Source: Gp6-AA40 sp036407095 (GTDB taxonomy: Bacteria; Acidobacteriota; Vicinamibacteria; Vicinamibacterales; UBA2999). From it: a stretch of 64,000 bases of DNA. Positions 1-8,369 of this stretch are shown here, piece by piece. The notes below the pieces were generated by a model. It did no database searches. It was not told the origin of the DNA and saw nothing but the letters and a program-made list of their open reading frames with translations. Every line of letters starts with the position of its first letter. Position 1 is the stretch's first letter. Location: NCBI GenBank assembly GCA_036407095.1, contig DASWZV010000129.1, positions 127,350 to 191,349 of the forward strand. The letters run 5' to 3'. A program made the translations under genes and the position numbers.

Positions 1-126
1 GCCACGGCCGAGAGCCGGGCCGCGGCCACCCCTGCCTGCAGGCGCGGGCGCCTGACCTTCCTGCGCGCGCACCGGCGACTCGACCGCTGCCACGACAGCG
101 CCAGCACACCGGCAAGCGCGGCGCAT
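1..126 (-). CDS. Partial secreted protein, N-terminus only
   Basis: An open frame on the minus strand starts with ATG at 126 and runs off the left edge of the window. The first 22 residues (MRRACRCAGAVVAAVESPVR, then AQ) resemble a short signal peptide ending at an alanine. They are followed by a Gln/Pro/Ala/Gly/Arg-rich stretch (QAPAPAGRGGRG) of the kind common just after the signal peptide in secreted proteins of this genome; the dehydrogenase at 54064 has a similar Gly/Ala/Arg-rich region. Nothing of the functional domain is inside the window, so no function can be given. An upstream ATG in another frame gives a less protein-like translation. The gene is divergent from the cytochrome/monooxygenase gene at 283. 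Confidence 0.4.
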   Translation of the reverse strand, partial: MRRACRCAGAVVAAVESPVRAQEGQAPAPAGRGGRGPALGRG

Positions 127-227
127 GAAAGGGACATCGTAAAGGCTCGATTCATACCGGTTTTCCCCACGGCAGCGTTATCAGTCGGGTCCGAGCATTG
201 TAAGGGGGGTCGGGAGTCATTCAGGCC

Positions 228-233
228 TATAAT
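228..233 (+). promoter_or_regulatory. Candidate -10 box (TATAAT)
   Basis: A perfect TATAAT lies about 50 bases upstream of the ATG at 283, in the short divergent gap. No convincing -35 box is seen at the usual spacing; the nearest TTG-containing hexamer (198-203) is too far away. This is weak evidence from sequence resemblance alone. Confidence 0.25.
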
Positions 234-282
234 TTCAGGGGTTGCATTGAGTCTCGAACACCCTGCTGGAGAGGCATTGGCC

Positions 283-1698
283 ATGAGAACGTGCCTGATC
301 GCGGTTGCGGGTTCATTGCTGTGTGCGTCGACGCTGGCCGCAGCGGATGCGCCGACCTTCTACAAAGACGTCCTGCCGATCCTGCAGGCCAACTGTCAGA
401 CGTGCCATCGCCCCGGAGAGGTCGCGCCGATGTCGCTCGTCACCTACGAGCAGGCGAGACCATGGGCACGAGCGATCAAGACGGCGACGGCTGCGAGGCA
501 GATGCCTCCGTGGTTCGCTGATCCTGGTTATGGCCACTTCGCGAATCAGCGCCGATTGAGCGACGGCGAGATCGCGACGCTGGCGTCGTGGGCAGACGGC
601 GGTGCGCCGGCAGGCGATCCTGGGACGGCACCACCACCGCTGACATTCGAGAGCGGCTGGAACATCAAGCCCGACGTGATCGTGGAGATGCCGAAGCCGT
701 TCGAGCTGCCGGCGCGGGGCACGATCAACTACAAGTACATCCTCGTGAAGACGAACTTCAAAGAGGACATGTGGGTGACCGCGGCTGAAATGCGGCCGGG
801 CGATCCCGCAGTGCTGCATCACGGCAAGGTGTGGGTGCGTCCTCCCGGATCGACCTGGATGGAGAAGGCGATTCCGGGCGAAGCGTACGAGACCGAAACG
901 CAGCGGGCCATCCTCGGCAAGAACGCGATCGAGGAAGGCAACGACATCCTCGGCAAGTTCAACCCGGGACTCGGAGCGCAGCGCTTCGATCAGGAAGGCG
1001 CGGCGAAGTTCATTCCCAAGGGATCCGATCTCGTGTTCGAGCTGCACTACACGACCTCGGGCAAGCCGACAAGCGACGTGTCAAAGGTTGGTTTCGTACT
1101 CGCGAAGAACCCGCCGCAGACGCGCTACTACTTCCACGCGGGGCCGACCGCGCTCAACCTGGCGATTCCGGCCAACGACGGCAAGGCCGAAGTCGTGAGC
1201 GAGATCACGTTCGGCGAGAACGCGAAGCTCGTCTACGCACAGCCGCACATGCATCTGCGCGGCAAGGATTTCGAGCTCCGCGTCGTGACACCGACCGGAG
1301 AAAGCACGACGGTGCTCAAGGGCAACTGGAACTTCGAATGGCAGATGGGCTATCAGTACGCCGAGCCGATTGCGCTGCCGAAGGGATCCAAGCTTCGCTT
1401 GATCAGCCACTTCGACAACTCGAAGGCCAACCGCTTCAATCCCGATCCGGAAACCAAGGTGGTGTGGGGTCCACAGAACTGGGATGAGATGAGCAACTGC
1501 TTCATCGGCGTCCTGTTCGATCGCAGCACGTCACCGGACAAGGTGTTCCTGCGATCGGGACCGAGTCTGCTGCCGCGTGGTGAATACGGGCCGACGCTTG
1601 CCGCACTCGACAGCATTCGTCCAGACGCCGTCGAGCGCGCCGGCAACGCAGGACCCGGCGACTTCGAAGAGAAGCCGTCCCACAAGGGCGGCAACTGA
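283..1698 (+). CDS. Secreted cytochrome c domain fused to PHM-like dicopper monooxygenase
   Basis: This is a 471-residue exported protein with a signal peptide (about residues 1-21). An N-terminal cytochrome c-like domain has one haem motif, CQTCH (C38, C41, H42). The larger C-terminal part resembles the type II ascorbate-dependent copper monooxygenases (PHM/DBM fold). All the expected ligand types are visible: a HH pair (179-180) and a His in ELHY (255) for one copper, and HMH (322-324) plus a Met in DEMSNC (403) for the other. The likely role is copper- and oxygen-dependent hydroxylation in the periplasm, with the haem domain passing electrons in; the substrate is unknown. ATG 283 is preferred over TTG 247 because it is preceded by GGAGAGG and opens a good signal peptide. 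Confidence 0.75.
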   Translation: MRTCLIAVAGSLLCASTLAAADAPTFYKDVLPILQANCQTCHRPGEVAPMSLVTYEQARPWARAIKTATAARQMPPWFADPGYGHFANQRRLSDGEIATLASWADGGAPAGDPGTAPPPLTFESGWNIKPDVIVEMPKPFELPARGTINYKYILVKTNFKEDMWVTAAEMRPGDPAVLHHGKVWVRPPGSTWMEKAIPGEAYETETQRAILGKNAIEEGNDILGKFNPGLGAQRFDQEGAAKFIPKGSDLVFELHYTTSGKPTSDVSKVGFVLAKNPPQTRYYFHAGPTALNLAIPANDGKAEVVSEITFGENAKLVYAQPHMHLRGKDFELRVVTPTGESTTVLKGNWNFEWQMGYQYAEPIALPKGSKLRLISHFDNSKANRFNPDPETKVVWGPQNWDEMSNCFIGVLFDRSTSPDKVFLRSGPSLLPRGEYGPTLAALDSIRPDAVERAGNAGPGDFEEKPSHKGGN

Positions 1699-1815
1699 TC
1701 ACGCCCGTGCGATCGGTCTCGTAGAGCGGGGGCTTCAGCCCGGCGTCGTCGACTTATAGAGTTTTAGGGCCTCCTGTCTGCGCTAGACGCTTCGCGAGGC
1801 GGCCTTTATCCGTCG

Positions 1816-1835
1816 GGGCCGCCTTTGGGCGGCCC
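1816..1835 (+). repeat. Short GC-rich hairpin before ogt
   Basis: A perfect 8-bp inverted repeat (GGGCCGCC, loop TTTG, GGCGGCCC) ends 8 bases before the ATG of the alkyltransferase gene. It has no T-run, so it is not a classical terminator. In mRNA it could mask the start of the following gene, which has no obvious ribosome-binding site. That role is inferred. Confidence 0.4.
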
Positions 1836-1843
1836 ATCGCTTT

Positions 1844-2365
1844 ATGTCCCTACAGGGGTACTCGCTCTTCGACACGCCGATCGGTCGATGCGGCATCGCA
1901 TGGACTGATCGTGGTGTGGCGAGCGTCCTGCTTCCCGACGCCACCGATGCGGCGCTGCGCGCGCACCTCGCACGCCGATTTCCTCAGGCGCGCGAAACCA
2001 CCCCGCCGCACGACGTCAGGCAGGCCATCGACGCGATCGCAGCGCTGCTCTCCGGTGAGCCGACCGACCTGTCGTTCGTGAAGCTCGACATGAACGGCGT
2101 CCCTGAATTCAACCAGCGCGTGTATCGAGCGGCCCGATTGATTCGACCGGGGAGCACCGCGTCGTACGGAGACATCGCGCGTCAACTCGGCGTCCCTGGA
2201 TCCGCGCGCGCCGTCGGCCAGGCACTCGGTCGCAATCCGTTCCCGATCATCGTCCCCTGTCATCGCGTGCTCGCCGCCGATGGGAAGACCGGCGGTTTCT
2301 CCGCTCCCGGCGGCACCGCAACGAAGCTTCGACTGCTGGCCGTGGAAGGCGCCCGTCTGCTGTGA
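1844..2365 (+). CDS. ogt: Methylated-DNA-protein-cysteine S-methyltransferase
   Basis: A 173-residue DNA repair protein that takes an alkyl group from O6-alkylguanine onto its own cysteine in a one-turn reaction. The diagnostic active-site motif PCHRVL is present with the acceptor Cys at 139, preceded by the helix-turn-helix DNA-binding segment (SARAVGQALGRNPFPIIVPCH covers it; Arg122 would be the nucleotide-flipping arginine). The length is normal for a stand-alone Ogt without an Ada domain. The stop overlaps the GTG start of the next gene by four bases (GTGA), so the two genes are probably co-translated, although the functional link to a membrane protein is not clear. Confidence 0.93.
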   Translation: MSLQGYSLFDTPIGRCGIAWTDRGVASVLLPDATDAALRAHLARRFPQARETTPPHDVRQAIDAIAALLSGEPTDLSFVKLDMNGVPEFNQRVYRAARLIRPGSTASYGDIARQLGVPGSARAVGQALGRNPFPIIVPCHRVLAADGKTGGFSAPGGTATKLRLLAVEGARLL

Positions 2366-4308
2366 GCGCCTGGCTGAGACGCCAGGCCGCGCTCCTGCTC
2401 TTCTTCGCCGGTGCCGCCACACTGCAGACGTATCCGCTCGTCCTGCGCATGCGGACGCACCTGCCGGGGGAAGGCCTCTCCGATAACGTTTCGTTCCTGT
2501 GGAACATCTGGTGGATGCGCACAGCAATCGCCTCCCACACCAGCTACTTCTTCACGCACGTTCTGATGGCCCCGCTCGGGACTTCTCTGATCCTGCACAC
2601 GCACACCGCACTCGCATCCGCGCTCGGCGCCACGGTTCTCGCATCACTCCACATCGTCGAAGCGCAGAACGTCCTGATCCTCACGTCGGTTGCGCTGAAC
2701 GGGCTGGCAGCGTCGGCACTCGCGTTTCATCTGACGAACGACCAGCGTGCAGCGGCGCTGTCCGGCTTGCTGTTCATGCTTGCGCCGCCGCTGACGACCC
2801 GGCTCATGGGGCACTTCAACTTCGTGTGGGCCTGGACGTTCGTCTTCGGTGTCCTGTCGTTCATCCGCTTGATGGCGAGGCCGGGCGTGTTTCGAGCGAT
2901 GACCTTCGGGATCGCCGCGGCGCTGACGGCGTATGCGGACTACTACTTCTTCGTGTATCTCGCGATGTTCGGGGCGTGGTGGTTGCTGACGGAGTTGTGG
3001 ACGGTGCGCGTGACCATGCAATCGCCTCGTCCGAATCTCCTTGCCACGGCTCTCGTTGCATTGAGCTTCACAGGCTTCGTCGTGGCGGCGACGATCGTCC
3101 TGTCCAACGGTGGTGAATTCGTGATGGCAGGCATGCGGTTGACTGCACGCCGTCCTCAAAATGCGATGACGGCCGCATGGCTGATGCTGCTCTCCGCCGC
3201 ACTGGTCCGATGGAGACCACGGCTCACCGTGCAACGCACCCCTGCGCCCGCACGCGAACGGCTCGTGCACCTGGCGATCGCCGCGACGCTGTGTCTGGTG
3301 TTGCTCACACCGATCCTCGCGGGGGTAATCGAATTGGTGTCATCGGGCGACTACGTGACCCAGAGCTCCTCACTCAAGACCAGTCCTCGCGGTATCGACC
3401 TGGCCACGCTGGTGATGGGCCCGCCGTTTCACGGACTCCTTGGCAAGTCGGTGAGAGCGATCTACGACTCGCTCGATATCGATCCGATCGAACAGGCGGC
3501 ATGGCTCGGTGTCCTTCCGCTCGTGCTCGCCGCCCTGCCGATTCGGGAGTCGTCACCGGACAGCCTGTTTCGATGGAAGCTCCTGGCGGCTCTGTTCTTC
3601 CTGTGGTCGCTCGGTCCTTACTTCAGCGTGTTCGGAATGAACACGGGCATGCTCCTCCCGCAGGCAATCGCTCACGGGGTTCCGATCCTCAACAACGCGC
3701 GCGTTCCCGGTCGGGCGTTGATTGTGGTGTCGCTATGCCTTGCGATGATCGCGGCGTTCAGCGTCGCCTCGCGCCCGGCACTTCGGAGACCGCGTGTCCT
3801 CGGGCTGCTGATGGCAGTCGCCTTCATTGAACTCGGGGCCTTTCCCCTCCCGCTCGTTCGTCTTCCGTCGTTCAGCAGCGTCGAGGCGTACCTCGCCGAC
3901 GATCCGCAGCCGGGCACGGTGCTGCACGTGCCCTTTGGAGTCCGCGATGGATTCGGCGAACGAGGGCTTCTCACACACGAAGCCCTCTACCTGCAGGCCG
4001 CTCATGGACGTCCCATGGCAGGAGGGTTCGTCGCCCGTCTATCGACGAGGACGTGGTCTTACTACCAGCAGACGGAACCGTTCAACGCACTGCTGACACT
4101 CTCATCAGGACAGATGCCGAACGGATTTCCGTCGTGTCAGCAGACTCTCTCGGGCCTGGCACGCGCGTCGATTCGCTACGTCATCCTGGACCGGCAGGCT
4201 GCTGATCCGCTCGCGACTCGATTCGTGGACACGCTGCCGCTCGAACGCGTGCGCCGGGACGGGCAGAAAGATCTGTTCGTCGTCAGACCATCGGCAGCGT
4301 GCCATTGA
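2362..4308 (+). CDS. Polytopic membrane protein, glycosyltransferase-like (YfhO/GT39-like)
   Basis: A 648-residue integral membrane protein with a dozen or so hydrophobic segments and a C-terminal soluble region from about residue 510. Near the N-terminus a large first loop includes DNVSFLWNIWWM, similar to the first loop of lipid-linked sugar transferases and YfhO-like membrane proteins. I see no clear catalytic motif, so transfer of a sugar from a polyprenyl donor is only a suggestion. It starts with GTG inside the stop of ogt. Its stop (4306-4308) directly abuts the stop of the convergent NmrA-like gene, leaving no intergenic base for a terminator. Confidence 0.6.
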   Translation: MSAWLRRQAALLLFFAGAATLQTYPLVLRMRTHLPGEGLSDNVSFLWNIWWMRTAIASHTSYFFTHVLMAPLGTSLILHTHTALASALGATVLASLHIVEAQNVLILTSVALNGLAASALAFHLTNDQRAAALSGLLFMLAPPLTTRLMGHFNFVWAWTFVFGVLSFIRLMARPGVFRAMTFGIAAALTAYADYYFFVYLAMFGAWWLLTELWTVRVTMQSPRPNLLATALVALSFTGFVVAATIVLSNGGEFVMAGMRLTARRPQNAMTAAWLMLLSAALVRWRPRLTVQRTPAPARERLVHLAIAATLCLVLLTPILAGVIELVSSGDYVTQSSSLKTSPRGIDLATLVMGPPFHGLLGKSVRAIYDSLDIDPIEQAAWLGVLPLVLAALPIRESSPDSLFRWKLLAALFFLWSLGPYFSVFGMNTGMLLPQAIAHGVPILNNARVPGRALIVVSLCLAMIAAFSVASRPALRRPRVLGLLMAVAFIELGAFPLPLVRLPSFSSVEAYLADDPQPGTVLHVPFGVRDGFGERGLLTHEALYLQAAHGRPMAGGFVARLSTRTWSYYQQTEPFNALLTLSSGQMPNGFPSCQQTLSGLARASIRYVILDRQAADPLATRFVDTLPLERVRRDGQKDLFVVRPSAACH

Positions 4309-5277
4309 TCATGCCACCAACTCGCTCACGCCGAACGATTGGGCTTGCCCCTGCCACTGCGTCCTTCGCAGGAACTGCTCCCAGCTGCCGCCGTTCGGGT
4401 TCACTTGCCGGCTCCACAGCAGATCGCGATCTTTGTGGTAGTACCCGTACTCCACCGCATACTCCGCCATCCCCACGAGCTCGGACACGAACAGCTCGTT
4501 GGCGCCAAGGGCGGGAAAGTGGTGGAGCAACTCTTCGCGCCTGAACGCCGAGCGGTATGCGGCCTTCTTCCCGGTGACGCGCGTAAATGTGTCGATCATC
4601 TCGTTGGGCGAGATGATGTCGCCGATCACCGGCAAGGACTTGCCGGCGTACTTCTCGGGATTGGCGAAGATCTCCAGAACCGCAGGGCCCGTCGCTGTCA
4701 GCGGATCGACAAACGGCGCACGGAAGTCTCCAGGCAAGTAGATGGGAAACACCAACGTGCCGCCATCCATGCGTGGCGCGTAGTATTCGATCGCGTTGGT
4801 GAAAAAGAAGGCCATGTAGACAAACGAGCTGGTGACGGGCAGCGCGCGAATGTACTCCTCGACTTTGGCTTTGTCGGTGAAGTGCGGCACCCACTTCTTG
4901 CCCCCAGTCGTTTTTTCTACGTTCTCAAGGGAACTGAAAATGATGTGTGGCACCCCTGCTTGAACGGCGGCATCGGCTAGCTGCTTGCCAAGTTCTGTCT
5001 CGTGCGTTGCCGGCGGCGGGATCACCGGCGTCATCAGAAACACGCCCTGCGAGCCACGGAACGCCTTCACGAAATCTTCCTTGTGTCCCATCTCGAGCGG
5101 CACGGTCATGAGCTCCGCGCCTTGTCGCGCCAGGCGTTGCGCCTCAGGGGCGTCGACCCGTCGCGTGAGGGCGCGTACGCGATAGCGCCCGTCTTGCAGC
5201 AAGGTGTGCGCGACGCTGCGGCCTTGCTTGCTCAGCGCGCCCACGACCGTTATAAGTGGTTTGCTGTTTTGTGACAT
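4309..5277 (-). CDS. NmrA-like NAD(P)-binding protein
   Basis: A 322-residue Rossmann-fold protein of the atypical short-chain dehydrogenase (NmrA/HSCARG) group. The N-terminal strand and nucleotide-binding turn ITVVGALSKQGRSVAHTL (about residues 9-26) fit the family pattern GxxxxxGxxxA. It is followed by VRALTRR, where an Arg at the end of strand 2 usually indicates NADP(H). The later text HIIFSSLENVEK and KAKVEEYIRALPVTSSFVY is also typical, with a Lys in place of the classical YxxxK. Members act either as redox sensors or as reductases; which applies here cannot be told. The ATG is preceded by GGAGGCAG. It lies 51 bases downstream of the helical-protein gene and may be the last gene of that operon. 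Confidence 0.8.
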   Translation of the reverse strand: MSQNSKPLITVVGALSKQGRSVAHTLLQDGRYRVRALTRRVDAPEAQRLARQGAELMTVPLEMGHKEDFVKAFRGSQGVFLMTPVIPPPATHETELGKQLADAAVQAGVPHIIFSSLENVEKTTGGKKWVPHFTDKAKVEEYIRALPVTSSFVYMAFFFTNAIEYYAPRMDGGTLVFPIYLPGDFRAPFVDPLTATGPAVLEIFANPEKYAGKSLPVIGDIISPNEMIDTFTRVTGKKAAYRSAFRREELLHHFPALGANELFVSELVGMAEYAVEYGYYHKDRDLLWSRQVNPNGGSWEQFLRRTQWQGQAQSFGVSELVA

Positions 5278-5328
5278 CTGCTGCCTCCTGTTCGTCGCGG
5301 CTCACAAGCACCTCGGCGCGGGAAAAAC

Positions 5329-6828
5329 TCAGTTGGTCTTGCACACAGGGGTTCGCCCTTCTGACCGGAGCGCCGACTCGCCCAGGAATCTGACGCTTCG
5401 GAACAGCGGTCCATCCCGTTCGGGCTCCCCTCTCATGCGAAGCGCGAGATTGATCAACGCGTGGTTGAGATACGGCAGACTCCGGCCGTCCAGAACAGGT
5501 CTTCCGAAGCGCCTCACGGTCCAGAGGAAAGGCGCCTCTCCGTCGTAGTCGTCGGACGGCTCGAACAGGCGCCCTGCCAATCCCGTTTCTGCGCACGCCG
5601 ACAGGACGTAGCTTCCTCCGTAGGCCGCGTTTCTGTACGGTTCCTCGCTGTCGAACGTTTTGAAAATCGAAGCGGCTCGCCGCATGATCAATGCCGGTAT
5701 CACGCTCAGATCAGCGAAGAGCCACGCAGTCTCAATCGTGTACGAATCGTACATGCTGTAGTCGAGCGGATCGGCCTTGGTATAACCGGCATATTGCATG
5801 GCGAGTTCCCTGATCGCGCCTTCGAGGTCGGGGAACACGTCGGACAGCAGTCCGAGATTGTGGAGGGCCACAAAGTAGTACTGCCCCATTGGGAACAGTT
5901 GCTTCGCGGGGAGCGACCGAAACAATCGGGCCGCTTCCGCCAGCCAATCTCGCCTGTAGGTCAGGTACTCGGGTTTCCGCAGAATCGCGATTGTGTTGAG
6001 CGTGATCATCAGCGGGTAGGTGTCGTCCCACGGAATGGCCACGCCGAATTTCTCATCGTAGTAGGCGAGGAGCTCCTTCAGGTAGTCCCGCCGGTCGCTG
6101 CAGACGACATCATCGAAGCCTAGAACACTGGCCATCGCGATCACCATCGCACCGCCCCGGCCGCGGTAGTAGTGGCTGGGCACCTCGCTCATGAGATCGA
6201 GAGCCTCCCGCACGTGGTGGCTCCCCGCCTGCGTCAAGGCGTCGACCCTCCCCAGCTTGCCCAAGGCGACGAAGAGATTGACGTACATCTGCAATCGCTC
6301 GTAGGGCCCCTTCTCCCCGTGTGTGTCCGTGACTTCGTGAAATCGGATCTGCCGGATCTCGTCGAGCAGAATCCTCACGACGTCAAACCTCGGACGTGTC
6401 AACACGCCGACATCCCACCCTTGCGCGACACACGCCTCGACGAGAATGGTGCAGGCGGTGGCGTGGAGGAAGCGATCTTCGATCGCCGACAGGCCTTCGA
6501 CGATCTCAACGAGCGTCATGGTGGCCCTGTCAGCCGGCAGAGGGTCGTAGTAAGTGTTGGTGGCGAGGATCAGACTCGTCAGCTTGCCCGCGAACGCGCT
6601 GAAAGGATTTGAGGGCGCGCGCTTCTCGAGTATGGCGACGATCTCCTCGATGCCGGATGCGAGGCGTGGATCGAAGTTCATCGGGTGCTGCCCGAGCCCG
6701 ACGCCTCGCACGTATCGGCTCCAGGGGCTGAAGAGGACTCGCGTCTCTCTGGTCAGATTCTCGATCCCCCTGCGCACGCCGGCTTGTCTGGCGGGCATGT
6801 CCTCCGCCGCAGTTTCCATCGTCGTCAT
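5329..6828 (-). CDS. Helical protein of unknown function in acyltransferase operon
   Basis: A 499-residue, apparently soluble protein I do not recognise. It is rich in amphipathic helices with recurring small-aromatic patterns (for example HYYRGRGGAMVIAMASVLG, MGQYYFVALHNLGLLSDV, DYSMYDSYTIETAWLFADL, YGGSYVLSACAETGLAG). This could suit an alpha/alpha-barrel such as those in terpene cyclases, LanC-like cyclases or some glycosidases. However, I see neither a DxDD nor a DDxxD terpene-cyclase motif, nor a LanC Cys/His zinc site. ATG 6828 is chosen over the upstream start at 6894: it is preceded by GGAGAAG and forms an ATGA overlap with the stop of the kinase-like gene. It is third in line after the acyltransferase and kinase-like genes. 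Confidence 0.7.
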   Translation of the reverse strand: MTTMETAAEDMPARQAGVRRGIENLTRETRVLFSPWSRYVRGVGLGQHPMNFDPRLASGIEEIVAILEKRAPSNPFSAFAGKLTSLILATNTYYDPLPADRATMTLVEIVEGLSAIEDRFLHATACTILVEACVAQGWDVGVLTRPRFDVVRILLDEIRQIRFHEVTDTHGEKGPYERLQMYVNLFVALGKLGRVDALTQAGSHHVREALDLMSEVPSHYYRGRGGAMVIAMASVLGFDDVVCSDRRDYLKELLAYYDEKFGVAIPWDDTYPLMITLNTIAILRKPEYLTYRRDWLAEAARLFRSLPAKQLFPMGQYYFVALHNLGLLSDVFPDLEGAIRELAMQYAGYTKADPLDYSMYDSYTIETAWLFADLSVIPALIMRRAASIFKTFDSEEPYRNAAYGGSYVLSACAETGLAGRLFEPSDDYDGEAPFLWTVRRFGRPVLDGRSLPYLNHALINLALRMRGEPERDGPLFRSVRFLGESALRSEGRTPVCKTN

Positions 6829-8357
6829 AGCTGCTTCTCCACGGTCGCTCCGGTTCGGTGGGCCGCCGTTCTGACGCCCTGATTGAAGGCACACCGGGGG
6901 AGGGCTGGGATGTCAAACCCTAGATAGTGGCGTACCCGGCCGTGCAGCATGTCGACCGCCAGATTCAGCCACTTGATGCCTTCTGCATACAGGGCTACCG
7001 CGCGACGCTGGCTGAAGGGGTCATCGTGCAGGACGCCATGGGCACTCTTCGTCACATGAAAGGGCGGCATGGCGGCAAAGTGCGTACCCATCACGAACAC
7101 GAAACGAATCAGCCAATACGGGTCGTCTCGTACGAATGACCGTTGCGGGTCATCCAGCGACCACGCTCTGGTCATCACTTCTTTGAAGTGACCCGCCAAC
7201 CCGTCGTACGAGCGCCGGTACGGACAATCGCGGTGGATGGCTATCCGCAGATCGGCTCCCTCAGGCCGCATGTGCATCGTCAAGTCGAAGTATTCGCCGT
7301 GAATCGCGTCGTAGTTACCGAGGGAATTGTGCCAAGGCTTGTTGTCGTACATCGGATCGTCGGAGCCGGTGTCCCTCCCGCCTTCATGGAAGCCGATGGC
7401 TCGGGGATCGAGAAACCTGATCCCGATCTCGTGCGCGGCAAAGCTCGCGTCTCCTCTTCGCATCGCCGCGAGAATCGGCGCGGGGTTCGTGATCTTGATG
7501 TTCTCGGTGTTGGTATCTCCGATGACGAGCGCATGGTAGCCGGGTTCGAGAACCGCAGACAGCTCGGACCGGCCACGAAGCTCGGCGAGCAACGCGCCGA
7601 TGTTGAGGTACGTCCGGCCATTGATGTGAATGCGGTCGGATGCGACGAGCTGGTCGCAAAAAGTTCGCGGCGCCGTGCGGCGCGCGAGCGCCAGGCGCTC
7701 GACGATCTTGGTGAAGTAGGAGGGCTCGATCGTCGGCCGAGCGGGCACCCGGATGCGGTGGCAGTGAATCCTCTCGGCGAGGACGCTGAAGACCATTTCG
7801 TAGAGCCTGGCCACAATCGCCGGCGGCGGCCCGTGTCGCCGCACGAGCTCACTGATCTCTATTCCGGGCACGAAGCTCATGTCATAGAAGAGCTCGTGAA
7901 ACACGCCACCGCGCGCCTCGGCCTCAGCGTCCGACGGATCGGCGGCGATGGTTCGCTCGTGGAGGTCGAGCACCTTCGGGAAAAAGGCCTGGACGTCGGG
8001 GGGGAGCTGCTCGAGGAAGAGGACCTGGCTCCTGGCTTTGGCAAAGGGCGGCAGCATGACGCCGGCGCCGTGCCGATCCCAGGCCGGGGTCACTAGCCGT
8101 TCGCTCAGGACCTTTCGCACTCTGAGGCCATCCTCGCCGGGCACTTCGAGGATGAGGGTGAGAGACTCGCTGCCGCCACGGCCGAAACCGACGACCTTCT
8201 CACCGGGATTCACGTACGCGCGATGCGCGGACGCCGCGAACCGCGCTGGATCCGAAAGAACCGCGGGAGCGCCTGGTCCCCACGCACCGCGACGTCGGAA
8301 GAGCGCGTGATGCGTGAACCGATCACCACGAGGCGCGACGCTTGAGACGCTGTCCAT
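6825..8357 (-). CDS. Atypical protein-kinase-fold phosphotransferase
   Basis: A 510-residue protein that looks like a divergent member of the aminoglycoside/choline-kinase superfamily. A glycine-rich turn GFGRGGSES (58-66) is followed by VRKVLS with a candidate ATP-binding Lys (82). YDMSFVPG (158-165) could be the hinge. VIGDTNTENIKI (278-289) fits the catalytic loop pattern GDxxxxN (D281, N286), and IRFLDPRA (313-320) fits the metal-binding Asp motif, written DPR instead of DFG as in some polysaccharide-locus phosphotransferases. The His usually found before the catalytic GD is replaced (VIGD). The substrate is unknown. It lies 12 bases after the acyltransferase gene and overlaps the helical-protein gene by four bases. 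Pseudo-kinase status is possible. Confidence 0.55.
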   Translation of the reverse strand: MDSVSSVAPRGDRFTHHALFRRRGAWGPGAPAVLSDPARFAASAHRAYVNPGEKVVGFGRGGSESLTLILEVPGEDGLRVRKVLSERLVTPAWDRHGAGVMLPPFAKARSQVLFLEQLPPDVQAFFPKVLDLHERTIAADPSDAEAEARGGVFHELFYDMSFVPGIEISELVRRHGPPPAIVARLYEMVFSVLAERIHCHRIRVPARPTIEPSYFTKIVERLALARRTAPRTFCDQLVASDRIHINGRTYLNIGALLAELRGRSELSAVLEPGYHALVIGDTNTENIKITNPAPILAAMRRGDASFAAHEIGIRFLDPRAIGFHEGGRDTGSDDPMYDNKPWHNSLGNYDAIHGEYFDLTMHMRPEGADLRIAIHRDCPYRRSYDGLAGHFKEVMTRAWSLDDPQRSFVRDDPYWLIRFVFVMGTHFAAMPPFHVTKSAHGVLHDDPFSQRRAVALYAEGIKWLNLAVDMLHGRVRHYLGFDIPALPRCAFNQGVRTAAHRTGATVEKQL

Positions 8358-8369
8358 CTGATCGCCACG

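Noticed and set aside
1728..1745. GGGGGCTTCAGCCCGG as a rho-independent terminator after the first gene
   Set aside because: Stem of only four to five pairs and no T-run follows.
5329..6828. Helical protein as a terpene cyclase
   Set aside because: No DxDD, DDxxD or NSE/DTE motif could be found, so the class is left open.
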